64,000 bases of DNA from Panopea generosa (taxonomy: Eukaryota; Mollusca; Bivalvia; Adapedonta; Hiatellidae), in contig CM055898.1 in the NCBI GenBank assembly GCA_029582155.1, positions 25,335,339 through 25,399,338 on the forward strand, in the 5' to 3' direction. The notes below the pieces were generated by a model. The model worked only from the letters and a program-made list of their open reading frames with translations. It ran no database searches and was not told the origin of the DNA. Of this stretch, positions 23,973 to 36,144 are shown one piece after another. A program made the position numbers and the translations under genes. Positions within the stretch are counted from its first letter, which is position 1. Each line of letters starts with the position of its first letter.

Positions 23973-24436
23973 AACATGACACGCTCTCAAATCTCGCGTT
24001 GGGCTTGGGGCTGTCACATTCAAAACATTTGCATAAAGGACATTAAAAGTTAAAACATGTTCAATAACGGTTATGCAAAATCAATATGCTTTTTTTGCGG
24101 ACAAAGTAACGGGCTAAACATTGATTATTAAATGTGTGTTACTGATGGAGAAGATTGACTCATGTAACATTAATTAAGAGCTGGCTGTGTCACACTGACA
24201 GCTGTAGCAACTTTCATATTGCTCAGAAAGTTAGATTCGTTTTTCAATATTTAAGTGACTGTATTACTCTTCAATATTAGAGTCAAAGAAGGATAGAAAT
24301 AGAGTTAATGTCATATGAAAACTGTTTTTGTGTTTATTGTTTTAGTTGTTTTTGTATGTTGTTTTTTGTTTTATGTTTTTTTGTGATGATTGCAATATGA
24401 TGGTACTAATAATAATGTTTATTTTGATAAAGATAT

Positions 24437-24509
24437 CAATTAATGATAATGATGATGATGGTGGTAATAATGATGCTTATGATGGTGGAGGTGATGATGA
24501 TGATGGTGG

Positions 24510-24541
<32 letters not shown>

Positions 24542-24810
24542 GTGGTAATGACGACGACGTCGGCGGCAGTGGCGGCGATGATGATGATGATGATAATGAT
24601 GATGATGTTGACGACAATGATGATGATGATAATAATGATGATGATGATGATGTAGTGGTGATGGTGGTGCTGGTGGTAGTGGTGCTGGTGACGACGACGA
24701 CGACAACGACGACTGTGACGGTGACAATGAAGATGAAGATGAAAATGAAGATGAAGATGAAGATGAAGATGAAGATGAAGATGAAGATGAAGATGAAGAT
24801 GAAGATGAAG
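24437..24810. repeat. GAT/GAC and GATGAA microsatellite
   Basis: (GAT)n with GGT, GAC and GGC variants from 24437 to about 24720, then (GATGAA)n hexamers to 24810. The poly-Asp open frame across it is a composition artefact. Confidence 0.95.
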
Positions 24811-25524
24811 ATGATATATATTGATCTTTTACGTTTCGTATAAAACATCACAATTACAACCTTACCTTTTTTCATGATAATATTCTATAAAACATCCATT
24901 ATAATTTCCAAAGTTTTTTTGTGAATTCAGTGCATGTGCAATACAAATGTTTTCAATAGTCTAACAATTTCACGTCCGATCGTAACTTGTTTTGATGCCT
25001 ATTAATCGCGAATCCGTGAAAATGTAAGAAACTCCCTAAATATCTATCGTTCACTAGATACGCTGTGGTGAAGTGTGGCTTCCATCAAATAGTTAAATGA
25101 ACCTGAACTCGACATATCAGCTAACATATGTATCACTGCACTTGGGTACTCAACATCCTCGGCCCGGATATAGGAGGGTTATTTAGAAAGTACGCGCAGG
25201 AAATAAGTACTTTACGTTTTAAAGTTTGACATACTTAACTAAGGTATTGCTAAGTGCACGCAGAGAAAGGGTTATTTTAGCTCTCATGTCTATGAATTTA
25301 TGAAATGTGTTGTTAGACGGACGGTCGGGAGAAGGGGCATAATATGTGTAGTCAAAAATATTTTTTGCATCAATCTTGATTTTTTTGTTAAATAGTTCGT
25401 TATGTCATATAGTGATGTACTTAAGAAAATGATGTTACGTATAGTTATATACTTAAAATAATGATGTTACGTAAAGTGGAATATTAAAAAAAATTATGTT
25501 ACAAATTCCCTTTGAATGAATATC

Positions 25525-25605
25525 AGGCTTTTACGGTTTACCAACGGGAAATATTTTATGACGCCAATATGAAGAACGTTTCTAGGCTCATTCTGCATGA
25601 AAAAA
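25525..25605. repeat. Short dispersed repeat E, copy 2
   Basis: Diverged match to 17965-18040 as described there. Confidence 0.45.
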
Positions 25606-26335
25606 ACTAGCAATTTACATACATATTGGGAGAAATTCTTTACAGAATGAGCCTAGAACGTAAGTACCAAAAGAACTGAAGAGATATGCAATACTCAGCT
25701 CCTCTGACATGCATGAGGCTACAGTGGGCATATCCTTGCCATCACAGGGGTTAATCATTTTTAAATGAGAATGTTGACATTCATACCGAATTCATACGTT
25801 TATAAACGCATAATGCATTTAAGTGAATAACTTTAAAAAAAAAAACATTGTCCATAAGTATTTACCTGGTTTTCGGTATTCTTCGCAAATATGTCCGGGC
25901 GTTTAAGCGCTTTTTCCGTGTAGCAATTCGCAAGTGCGATAATGCCGATTTAATAATGTGTCGGTATCGGTTTATCAACAATAATATCACTATTTACAAT
26001 CAACTGACGGATATTCACGAGTGCCAGGTATAAACGTACTGACAATATCACAATCCGTGTTCTTTACAGTCACGTTCATGGTTCGTTAGCCCAACATAAA
26101 AAAGACGAAAAAACATATATTCACCATCAATAGTTCTAAGCTGTATCGATATAGTATGAACTATTACATGTGTGGTTTTGATTTAAAAAAATACCACAAA
26201 TATATTTTAATTATTTAAACTGAACCATCAGTTTGTCCTGATTTCCTCGTAATTTGTTTGTTTTTTAAAAAATAAATCGAGAGTAATCTGGCAATACTTT
26301 TTATTTAAGGGTTTGAGTTATTGTTGTTGTTGTTT

Positions 26336-26851
26336 TAAAGGGATTTAACGCCATTTTCAAAACATTTCAGGTTATATGTAGTATATCCAGTTTTATTGGT
26401 TTAAACATATGTATTCATTCAAATTTACATACATACAAATCAGTTTAAGTATAAATATGGATTAGACAGGAGGAAAAAATCTTATAAAGTTCTTTTCCAT
26501 GTCATTATTAATTGTGAACAGATTTGGCAGTTTATTAGCAATTTAATTTATGCTCTTAACATTACGAATATAACCTACTTATATAAAATATAAATTATTT
26601 AATAAAAATGTTTTAACATACTGTTAGGAATATTGGTTCTTAAATATAAGAAACTTAGAAAATAAAGTGAGAAATAAATTCCAGTTCTATTGGTAGAGCA
26701 CCTCAGAATGAATCTGAGTAGAACCACCGTCCGTCTACATGTAACCTGAAAACTCTCTCACAGTGTTTGGAGCGAGAGGGACTCGAATCTACGCGGTGAG
26801 ACACAAGTGATTTTAAGACGGTGCCTTAGACCAGTAGGCCACGGAAGGCCC
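26336..26851 (-). mobile_element. SINE family A, interrupted copy
   Basis: The 3' part (26336-26400) and the 5' tRNA-Leu-like part (26695-26851) belong to one minus-strand element. They are separated by a 280-bp insertion with a 14-bp duplication of the SINE's own sequence. The tRNA-like head reads 'ggccttccgtggcctac' then 'ctaaggcaccgtcttaaaat', with 'gattcgagtccctctcgctc' at the B box. Confidence 0.8.
26401..26680 (-). mobile_element. Retroposon 3' end, copy 2, inserted in a SINE
   Basis: Homologous in opposite orientation to 23740-23972. It is flanked by the near-perfect 14-bp repeat CCAGTT(T/C)TATTGGT at 26387-26400 and 26681-26694, which is the target-site duplication. The poly(A) expected at the low-coordinate end is absent or lost. 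Confidence 0.75.
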
Positions 26852-27559
26852 TAGTCATTTATAATATGGCATTATTAATCTTAAGGCATTTCTATAGGAA
26901 ACTTTAAGTTTAAGAACAAACAAATATATGTTTTTAATACAGAATTAATGCTATGAGACTAGTTTTGAAAGGATGAATGGAATACAATATATGCAAAAGA
27001 TTATTTGAAAAAAAATCAAGATATGCAATGTAAGATATATATATATATATCGAGATAGTTATTTGTGAACAACCAGTAATAACTTTACAGATAAGACCAC
27101 GACCACTGTGCCTAGTTACAATACAAAATGAATACACAAATAGAAGGCATATATAATTATATATATACATGTAATACATATTTAGATTATATCAAATGAA
27201 AAAGGAATGTGTCCCTTTAAACAACTCAAGCGGGATGGGCATTTAAAACCCAAATATTTCAGCACACGCCATTCTAATGGAGGGTAAACCGCGCGGAATT
27301 ATACGGTTCACCACCTAGCATCCTTTCGTACTTGAAACTGCTTAGAGATTCAGACATATTTACAAATTGTTGAACTTCGTATTAAAAAGAATTAAATTTT
27401 TGATTACTTCTATTTTCATAGAAACAACAGCAGATTATTTTGAATATTTGAAAGTATTTATAACAATGACGATTTGTTTTTCGTAAAATAGTTCATATGA
27501 ATCACCCGGCATACTTATTCCATGTCAATGTTGCAGTAGGTCAGTGTGTTTATCCAGAA

Positions 27560-27636
27560 CAGAACGGAATGGAACTGAATTGGAACGGAACGGAACAACG
27601 GAACGGAACGGGACGGGACGAGAAGGGACGGGACAT
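27560..27636. repeat. GGAAC pentanucleotide repeat
   Basis: Imperfect 'ggaacggaac' and 'gggacgggac' words over about 75 bp, G-rich on plus. Confidence 0.8.
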
Positions 27637-27639
27637 ATG

Positions 27640-29105
27640 TTTTATTAGAAATACAGAAAGTAAAACATCACAAAATAAAGAGTACACACTCATTATAATA
27701 AAGTAGGGTCACGTATCTTTGTAAATCGGATGAAAAGCGAAATTACAAGACTTTGAAAAATCTTTTCATTTACATCAACTAAGTATGTCATTGCACTTTA
27801 GAAAAAGTAAGCTGTTGTATTCAAATGTCGATGTGGTGATGCGGAATCAAAACAGATCGATATTTTAATGACGCGATGCTTAAGCAACATGACGAAGTGG
27901 TGATATCGATGAATCGATGGATCAAATGTGTGAAGGTGAGAGAGCGATTTGGCGACGAAACAGTGGATGTATCGATATTATCAAAACGATGGTAACAGGA
28001 ACTAGTAATGTTCTACAGAACCGCAATTACGACAGACTACGGACGTCGGACCATCACTAGAGCCCTTCTGTCGCCAAGGGAAAGCGAAAAGGAGAGGAAT
28101 GTCTTGTCTGTCCGACAATTTATAGCGCTGAATACAGTATTTCCATATCTCCACATGTTAGACCAAGTATAATGGATTGGATGGGGCATTATGTGACACA
28201 GCTATGATTGTGCCGTCTCAAGCAAACATCCACATCAAGAAGCGACTGTAAAATTGTTAATCGAGTCCAACAACGTACACACTATGATACAATTCAACGT
28301 TTCATATCAAGTAAAATGCTCTTATCAATAAATACCTTATTTTTCGGAATTGATAAACAAAAAAACAAAAAGCCGAAACTGAAACTACTTATCATTCATT
28401 CCTTATGATGCAGCACGAAAGGTCAAGTGCGTGAAGTGCACGTCAGAAAACAAATGCAACCTTATCTAACGCATGCAGCTATATAAACATCCACTTTGTA
28501 GATAAGTGAATATTTGAAATGCATCATCCGGCTGGTTCCGTTTTTATTAAACGTAACAAGAATATACTATCGTCCTCTGTAATTTGATTATCTCTTCCAG
28601 TTCTTCTCTGTATGTCTTTTATGATTAAGTTAATAGACCAAAACGGCCTTCTGTTTAACGTCGCTGTGAAATGTTTCATATAGATTGAAAACATATATGC
28701 TGTAGGAAAAGTGTACGCTTGATTTCTCTTTAAAAGAATCAATGGCCTGCCAACATTTTCATTTTTAGCCAAATTATATTGAATGCAAGATAAATGATAA
28801 AATAAAATATTATCATTTCAGCTAACGAGTTTCATAAATTCCACGTCGATACTCATGAGATTTAAGAGTAATTAAATATCATCAATACTTTATGTCTGAA
28901 TTATGGAGTCTTTATGCAAAACTTACCAAAATAGTACTGAGATTATATCAAATAAAAAAAAATAAAAAATAGAATTGAAAATGCAGCACTTCGACACACG
29001 AACATTCCAATTTCCATGAGGTCCTCAACACCATATTGCTACAAGGCACATTGTTGTGTTTAACAATAAACTTACTACAGAGGAGTCGTTGTAAATGAAT
29101 AATTC
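27640..29105. other. Unique sequence, no supported gene
   Basis: Short open frames on both strands without recognisable domains. Confidence 0.4.
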
Positions 29106-29109
29106 TCTA

Positions 29110-30045
29110 AAAATTTACACTTTGAGACGATGAAGCGAAAACATCTACATTATGGGACCATATAGCGAAAACATCTACACTCTGGGATCACAAAGCGGAA
29201 ACATCGACACTATGGGACCACAAAGCGAAAACATCGACACTATGGGATTATGAAGCGAAAACATCGACACTATGGGACCATGAAGCGAACACATTGACAC
29301 ACTGGGATCACAAAGCGAAAACATCTACACTATAGGATCATAAAGCGAAAACAGTTACACTATGGGACCACAAAGCAAAAAACATTGACACTATGGGATC
29401 ATGAAGCTAAAACATCGACACTATGGGATCATGAAGCGAAAACATATACACTATGGGATCATGGAGCGAAAACATCTATACTATGGGAGCATGAAGCGAA
29501 AATATTTACACTGGGGATCATGAAGCGAAACCATCTAAAATTTGGGATCATGAAGCGAAAACATCTACTCTATGGAGCATGAAGCCAACATATTGACACT
29601 GGGGATCATGAAGCGAAACCATTTAAAATTTGGGACCATGAAGCGAAAACATCTACTCTATGGGACCATGAAGCGAAAACATCTACACAATGGGATCATA
29701 AAGCGAAAACATCTACACAATGGGATCATAAAGCGAAAACATCGACACTATGGGATCATGAAGCGAAAACATCGACACTATGAGATCACGAAGCGAAAAC
29801 ATTGACACTATAGGGTCACAAAGCAAAAACAACTACACTATAGGATCGTGAAGCGAAAACATCTACACTATGGGATCACGAAGCGAAAACATTGACACTA
29901 TAGGATCACAAAGCGAAAACAACTACACTGTAGGATCGTGAAGCGAAAACATCTACACTATGGGATCATGAGGCGAAAACTCCTACACTATGGTAAAACA
30001 TACTATCATGAAGCAAAAACATCTACACCATGGGTTCACAGAGCA
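29110..30045. repeat. 30-bp minisatellite, about 31 units
   Basis: Unit 'atcatgaagcgaaaacatct' + 'acactatggg' with variants (ccacaaagcg, gacactatag). Because 30 is a multiple of three, frames stay open across several units, but substitutions and single-base slips break them, so it does not look coding. Confidence 0.93.
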
Positions 30046-30084
30046 AACAGTTAGGGACATCGTGCTGTGTGTTTGTCAACAAAA

Positions 30085-30310
30085 AAGATTTTACGATGTT
30101 GACAGTACGACATCACGACAGTACGAATGTGGCAAAGCCAATGCACGATGCACTTGGCAGCTCGACGAAACGACAGCGTGAAAATAACAAAGCGATATCA
30201 CGAGGGTGATAGTACGAAAGCACGACAATGATAAATTATGATACGACGATGGGGAGATCACGCAGTTCGACAGCGCGATAATAAAAAAAGCAACGACAGT
30301 GTTTTTAATA
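30085..30310. repeat. CGAC-rich degenerate repeat
   Basis: Irregularly spaced 'cacgacagtacgac', 'gcacgac', 'tacgacga' words. Probably a decayed short-unit array adjoining the 30-bp minisatellite. Confidence 0.4.
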
Positions 30311-30416
30311 CGACGGTACCTTGACAAAGTGATGGCGATATTGATTATAGCTGGTATGAATTGCATTCGTATTATATCAATTTGGACTAATTCTTTTTTC
30401 ATAAAATGGTGAATCA

Positions 30417-30417
<1 letters not shown>

Positions 30418-30448
<31 letters not shown>

Positions 30449-30472
30449 TTGTTGTTGTTGTTTTTGTTATCA
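30418..30472. repeat. GTT trinucleotide microsatellite
   Basis: (GTT)n with TTT interruptions. Confidence 0.9.
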
Positions 30473-31073
30473 TGATAAAGTCACAGAGCAACCGAACCCA
30501 CGAATTCCTGGATCCATTACAAATACCCTGCCACCAAGCAACCACAGTAAAGGTTGTGAGTAGAATGATTAATGTCTCTAGTTACTTTATATTTCGGCGA
30601 ATATGCGCGGTTCATAACATCAATCTGTCATGAGTACGGTGCTGTTGCACGTTCATGGACCGCCAAAGTAAACAGTTTTCAGATACACGTATCACGTTTA
30701 ACGGTTTTATCGCAAGACATTCCACTCATGAAAGCCAAAAATAAAACTTTCATTTTAACGTTAGTTTAACATACACGTAATGAACTCTCTATGTTTAATC
30801 AGACGTTCGACTACTTCACAGGAAGGACTGTTACGATGACGATAGCAACATATATTATAAAAAGCACGTGGGAGACAGGTTGTTTATGCTTCGAATTATC
30901 ATCAAAATGATATGCACCACGGTCTTATTCGTGGACAGTATATGTCATGTGCACCTGTAAAAACAGGGTGACTCAATCAATGCATTTATGTTCTGCAGGC
31001 CTCACGGACCTAGGTTCAATCTGCATATTCTTTCATGATGTTTTGTTGTTTTTAATCCATTTATCAATTTGTT

Positions 31074-31075
31074 TA

Positions 31076-31113
<38 letters not shown>
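31074..31113. repeat. GTT trinucleotide microsatellite, second tract
   Basis: About 12 GTT units, same strand as the tract 650 bp upstream. Confidence 0.9.
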
Positions 31114-32581
31114 TGATGTTCTTTCTGCTGATATTGTTGATGTTGTTTACACATATGCAGTGAGTCTACAATCGTCCTTCTGGTTAGCGATATACTACCT
31201 TTATGAGTCGGCCCGCCGTAAAACCTCATTTTCATTATTCACTTGTTTATAAGTCACATGTTGTGAAATATCTTAATCGGAAAATGGTTATTTTATACAG
31301 ATTTATATTAACGTTTGAGCATGTAGGTATCTTATGAATACTTTTTTAAATGTTTTATTCAAAATTCTTTGCTCAAGCGCAAAGCAATGAAACGCAATTT
31401 AGGACTAAATAAATATAATATTTTCTGATCAAAAACAACGTTATACATGAATTCTTGCTTGAAAAATCGGTGTAAATATCCCATATATTAAATATTATAA
31501 ATGTCACGTGACCCCATCAAAGTTACATAATATACTCGTTATGTTAAAATCATCGTTATAATAACTATTACCAAATGCATTTTTATCCATTTTTCAAGTT
31601 TAAGATAAACATCTTCAAGCAACGCGAGCACTTTAATAATTCGATATGCCCGTAACACACCCTTCCTTATCTTGATTCCCACGAGACTATTCAGAATGTT
31701 TAAAAATAATCACTGCAAAAACACACGTAACACGTGGCTTCTAAAAGTACAGTTTTAAAACGTACTGAATTTACAGGTCAATATGTCTATTGACTTGGTA
31801 AATTACTTGTATACGGAATTCAAATTATCATATATTATTTTAACATTAAACACAAAAGAAAACTTATGACAGGTACTACCTATTACTACACTGACAGTTC
31901 ATCAATTAATTCTGGAGCAGAGGAAATAAGCGCTAATATAGTTTTAAACAACAGTAGTAAAGTGGTACATCAAAATAATTAACCAATTATTTTTGCATGC
32001 TGGCGTACTTATCTTACAGTCTGTCGGGACTACTTTTATGTACAAAGCCACGTTTTATGACGTGACGACGAGGGATGAACGAAGTTCCATGAAACCATTA
32101 ACAAGGTTTGAGCTCCCCTGTGACAGTTTAGCCAGTCCTGTCACCACTGTTATATGTGTGCACGTTTGTGATTATTCTATATTTATATCATGTATGTGCT
32201 GTTGTGGTGACCTTGACCTTAACCTTGACATTGACCGTCGAATGTTACGCCACGTGTTGGGCATACAATTAATAAAAAGGTCAATATTAGAAAATATACG
32301 AGGGTTGATCCAGAATTAACGGGGGAATAAAAACAAAAGAATGTTTCATATAGTTTCTAATATTTAATAAATTATATAAATGAATGTTATAAGCTATTAT
32401 ATTATCCATCACAATGATCAATTTTAATTAAAGTACAGTATAAGTATAGGACCGATTAATACAAGAGAAAAACAACGTATAACTTTGATTTTTATCAAAT
32501 TACAACCAACAACATGAATAAACAATTCGTGGCCCTGCTGGTGGCTCAGCCGTTTTGACGAACGTTTCACTTCTCAGTTAA

Positions 32582-32797
32582 GAATTACCTCCTTTACATG
32601 GCGGTAGCAAGATTATTACGCCCAAGAAATTAGAGCTGTGTAAAGCGAATGGGCATTGTGAAATTGTGAAAAAGCAACCTGGTCAACACCATGTGATTTT
32701 CTGCATAACTGGACCAACAGAGGACTCTTTATGGGAACAAAGCACTATTAGAATCGGTATTAATGTTCCAGTGTTCCGGAAGTGCATTTCGCTATAG
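32582..32797 (+). pseudogene. Coding-like fragment of 71 codons without ATG
   Basis: Bounded by TAA at 32579-32581 and TAG at 32795-32797, with no ATG in the frame. The translation has balanced, protein-like composition (contains KKLELCKANGHCEIVKKQ and FCITGPTEDSLWE). The I-x-GP-x4-W-E pattern loosely recalls ubiquitin-conjugating enzyme E2 folds, but I do not see the active-site cysteine region and the resemblance may be chance. Could be an exon piece, a decayed retrocopy, or random. Confidence 0.2.
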
Positions 32798-33104
32798 GTG
32801 GAGCAATACAAAATTAATTGTTGTGCGAGACGTCCAGTGTTTTACCAGTATTCAGATATGCAAATCCAAAAATCTTACAGGTGTCGATGATAAGATGTCT
32901 CTTTTGAAAATATAGACCTGCATCTAAATGTATGAATTTATCTGGTTCATTTTTAAAACGGAAACCAATATGTCTGTCCTTTTAATTTTACATTTTAACA
33001 GAAAAAACAAAATGTGTCTTCTTGTGAAGAAATTGGCACCTGTGCATTATCAACAAGTACTTACAACCATTTTGTTATACCGGCATCTTAATGCCTACAC
33101 CGAT

Positions 33105-34545
33105 ATACTTTCTGTTGGTCACGGCGGTTTTCGGTACAGGATTGCGATTAGTCAACGGATATTTACACTGCTATACTTTGTGCTGGACATGGTGGTTGCC
33201 GGTATAGATCGGAGATTAGTCAACGGACATTTACACTGTTATACTTTGTTATGGCCACGGTAGTTGTCGGTATAGATCAGAGATCAGTCAACAGGCACTT
33301 ACACTGTTATACTTTGTATTGGCCGCGTTGGTTGTCGGTATAGATCGGAGATTAGTTAACAGGCATTTACACTGTTATACTTTGTAATGGCCACGTTAGT
33401 TGCCGGTACAGATCGGAGATTAGTCAACATGCACTTACACTGTTATACTTTGTATTGGCCGCGTTGGTTTTCGGTATAGATCGGAGATTAGTCAACAGGC
33501 ACTTACACTGTTATACTTTGTATTGGTCGCGTTGGTTGTCGGTATAGATCGGAGATAAGTCAACATACACTTACACTGTTATACTTTGTATTGGCCGCGT
33601 TGGTTGTCGGTATAGATCGGAGATTAGTCAACATGCACTTACACTGTTATACTTTGTATTGGCCGCGTTGGTTGTCGGTATAGATCGGAGATTAGTCAAC
33701 AGGCACTTACACTGTTATACTTTGTATTGGCCGCGTTGGATTTGGTATAGATCGGAGATTAGTCAACATGCACTTACACTGTTATACTTTGTATTGGCCG
33801 CGTTGGTTGTCGGTATAGATCGGAGATTAGTCAACAGGCACTTACACTGTTATACTTTGTATTGTCCGCGTTGGTTTTGGTATAGATCGGAGATTAGTCA
33901 ACATGCACTTACACTGTTATACTTTGTATTGGCCGCGTTGGTTGTCGGTATAGATCGGAGATAAGTCAACAGGCACTTACACTGTTATACTTTGTATTGG
34001 CCGCGTTGGTTTTGGTATAGATCGGAGATTAGTCAACATGCACTTACACTGTTATACTTTGTATTGGCCGCGTTGGTTGTCGGTATAGATCGGAGATTAG
34101 TCAACATGCACTTACACTGTTATACTTTGTATTGGCCGCGTTGGTTTTGGTATAGATAAGAAATTAGTCAATGGACATTTACACTGTTATACTTTGTGTT
34201 GGCCACGTTAGTTGTCGGTATAGGTCGGAGATTTGTCATACAGAAGTTTACACTATTTAACGTTGTGGTGGCCACGTTGGTTGTCGGTATAAATCGGAGA
34301 TTTTTTATACAATCTTTTACACTAGAATACTCTGTGTTGGCCACGGTGGTTATCGGTATAGCTCAGAGAATAACCAACTTGCATTTACATTGTAATACAT
34401 TGCGTTGGCCAAGTTGATTGTCGGCATAGATCTGCGATTATTCAACGGAAACTAACACTGTTATATTTTGTGTTGGACGGGGCAACTGTCGGTATAGGTG
34501 TGAGATTATTATCCTGACATTTACACTGTTAGGCTTCGTGTTAAA
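33105..34545. repeat. 68-bp minisatellite with dimeric higher-order structure
   Basis: About 21 units of 'ttggccgcgttggttgtcgg' + 'tatagatcggagattagtca' + 'acaggcacttacactgttat' + 'actttgta'. From 33659 to about 34150, 68-bp (gttgtcgg) and 66-bp (gttttgg) units alternate. Units at both ends (before 33290, after 34150) are the most diverged. Confidence 0.95.
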
Positions 34546-34549
34546 TACC

Positions 34550-35555
34550 TGTGATAGGTCAATGTGTGCTCAGACAGTTTTGCTTTGTATTGGCCACGGC
34601 GGTTTTCGCCAGATGTGTGTAATCAGCGGCACTTAATCCATTATTCTTTGTGTTGGCCACGGTGGTGGACGATATCATTGTTTTATCAAATGACGTTACC
34701 ATTATCTGAAAACACTCCAGACATTTTAATGCAACAGCTTCGAATATTACAATAATGATGATAATAATAACAATAACGATAACACCAGCAATCATTTGTC
34801 GATATCAGACGATAAAACAAATATTCAGACGTAAAAAATCTCAATTTGCGTGTAAATTATATAAGAGACACTCATCTAAATGAAGGTTAATAATCCACTT
34901 ACGCATGATTGCATGACGGATGCTGTACTTCAGGACTCGCGTATAAAATGCACAGTACGTTGTAAACGACCGCGTAATTCATTTTATGCTAGACACCATT
35001 CCTAATTGAAACGGATAAAATTCTAGTTATGTTCACCGTGCAGGTGCATCTGTTTGCCTCCTATTTCAGGGATGTAGCTTGCTTAAGTTGGGTGTGCAGG
35101 CACGGGCAGTGTAGGGAGTCTGGGGGCATGCCCACTGTTCATTTTTTATATATGAACTTGAAACTTGAAATATTTACAGCTATTACTCATGGGTCATATG
35201 ATTGAGCAAAATGTACGTTAACGTGCAAATATACACAGAAACTTATTTTACAGCATTATCAAACACAATAAACACAACTTTTCACCACATGTTTCCCCTA
35301 AGGCTTATCATCCAATCACTTTTTTATTGCATTTTTTTGGCGTTTTTAGTTTTTATCATTTTTTTCGGAGAAAGGTATAGGCCCGAGCCTACACGGTATT
35401 CCGGAAGATACGCTTCTGTATTCTTCAGAATCACTTACAAAGTTAAAAGCAAAACATTTGTCATCATTCATTTTCTTAAAATACATATTCTTAAATGCAA
35501 AATACACTAAGCATAGTAACTGAATCAAGATATATAACTCTGTCCATTTAGGTCC
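34550..35555. other. Unique sequence, no supported gene
   Basis: A G-rich patch (35085-35135, 'gtgtagggagtctggggg' with 'catgccc') may be a DNA-transposon remnant, but only one end is visible. Confidence 0.4.
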
Positions 35556-35559
35556 GATC

Positions 35560-36095
35560 TTGACAGATGGGAAACAAATATGTAAACTTAATATATATGT
35601 AAATCATTCAACTGTGACTGATGGGAAACAAATATGTAAACTTAATGTATATGTAAATCATTCAACTGTGACTGACGGGAAACAAATATGTAAACTTAAT
35701 GTTTATGTAAATCATTCAACTGTGACAGATGGGAAACAAATATGTAAACTTAATATATATGTAAATCATTCAACTGTGACAGATGGGAAACAAATATGTA
35801 AACTTAATATATATGTAAATCATTCAACTGTGACAGATGGGAAACAAATATGTAAACTTAATGTATATGTAAATCATTCAACTGTGACTGATGGGAAACA
35901 AATATGTGAACTTAATGTATATGTAAATCATTCAACTGTGACTGACGGGAAACAAATATGTAAACTTAATGTTTATGTAAATCATTCAACTGTGACTGAT
36001 GGGAAACAAATATGTAAACTTAATGTATATGTAAATCATTCAACTGTGACTGATGGGAAACAAATATATAAACTTAATGTATATGTAAATCTTTG
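35560..36095 (+). repeat. 54-bp minisatellite, ten units, continuously open frame
   Basis: Ten near-identical 54-bp units ('actgtgactgatgggaaaca', 'aatatgtaaacttaatgtat', 'atgtaaatcattca'). In one plus frame each unit encodes the 18-residue block TVTDGKQICKLNVYVNHS, and the frame stays open through to 36141. Differences are mainly third-position (ACT/ACA, GAT/GAC) or I/V, with one K to E and one C to Y. No signal peptide and no clear flanking exon structure, so I list it as a repeat rather than a gene. Confidence 0.9.
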
Positions 36096-36144
36096 TGCTA
36101 AAGCCCTAGCCTGCTTATGTCGTCGTGGTCTACTCTTTTGAAGC

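Noticed and set aside
24346-24875. Asp-rich and His-rich open frames
   Set aside because: Products of GAT/GATGAA microsatellite sequence.
25166-25195. mariner-like terminal sequence (also near 32297)
   Set aside because: Only a single end-like motif is present at each place, with no matching inverted end and no transposase remains.
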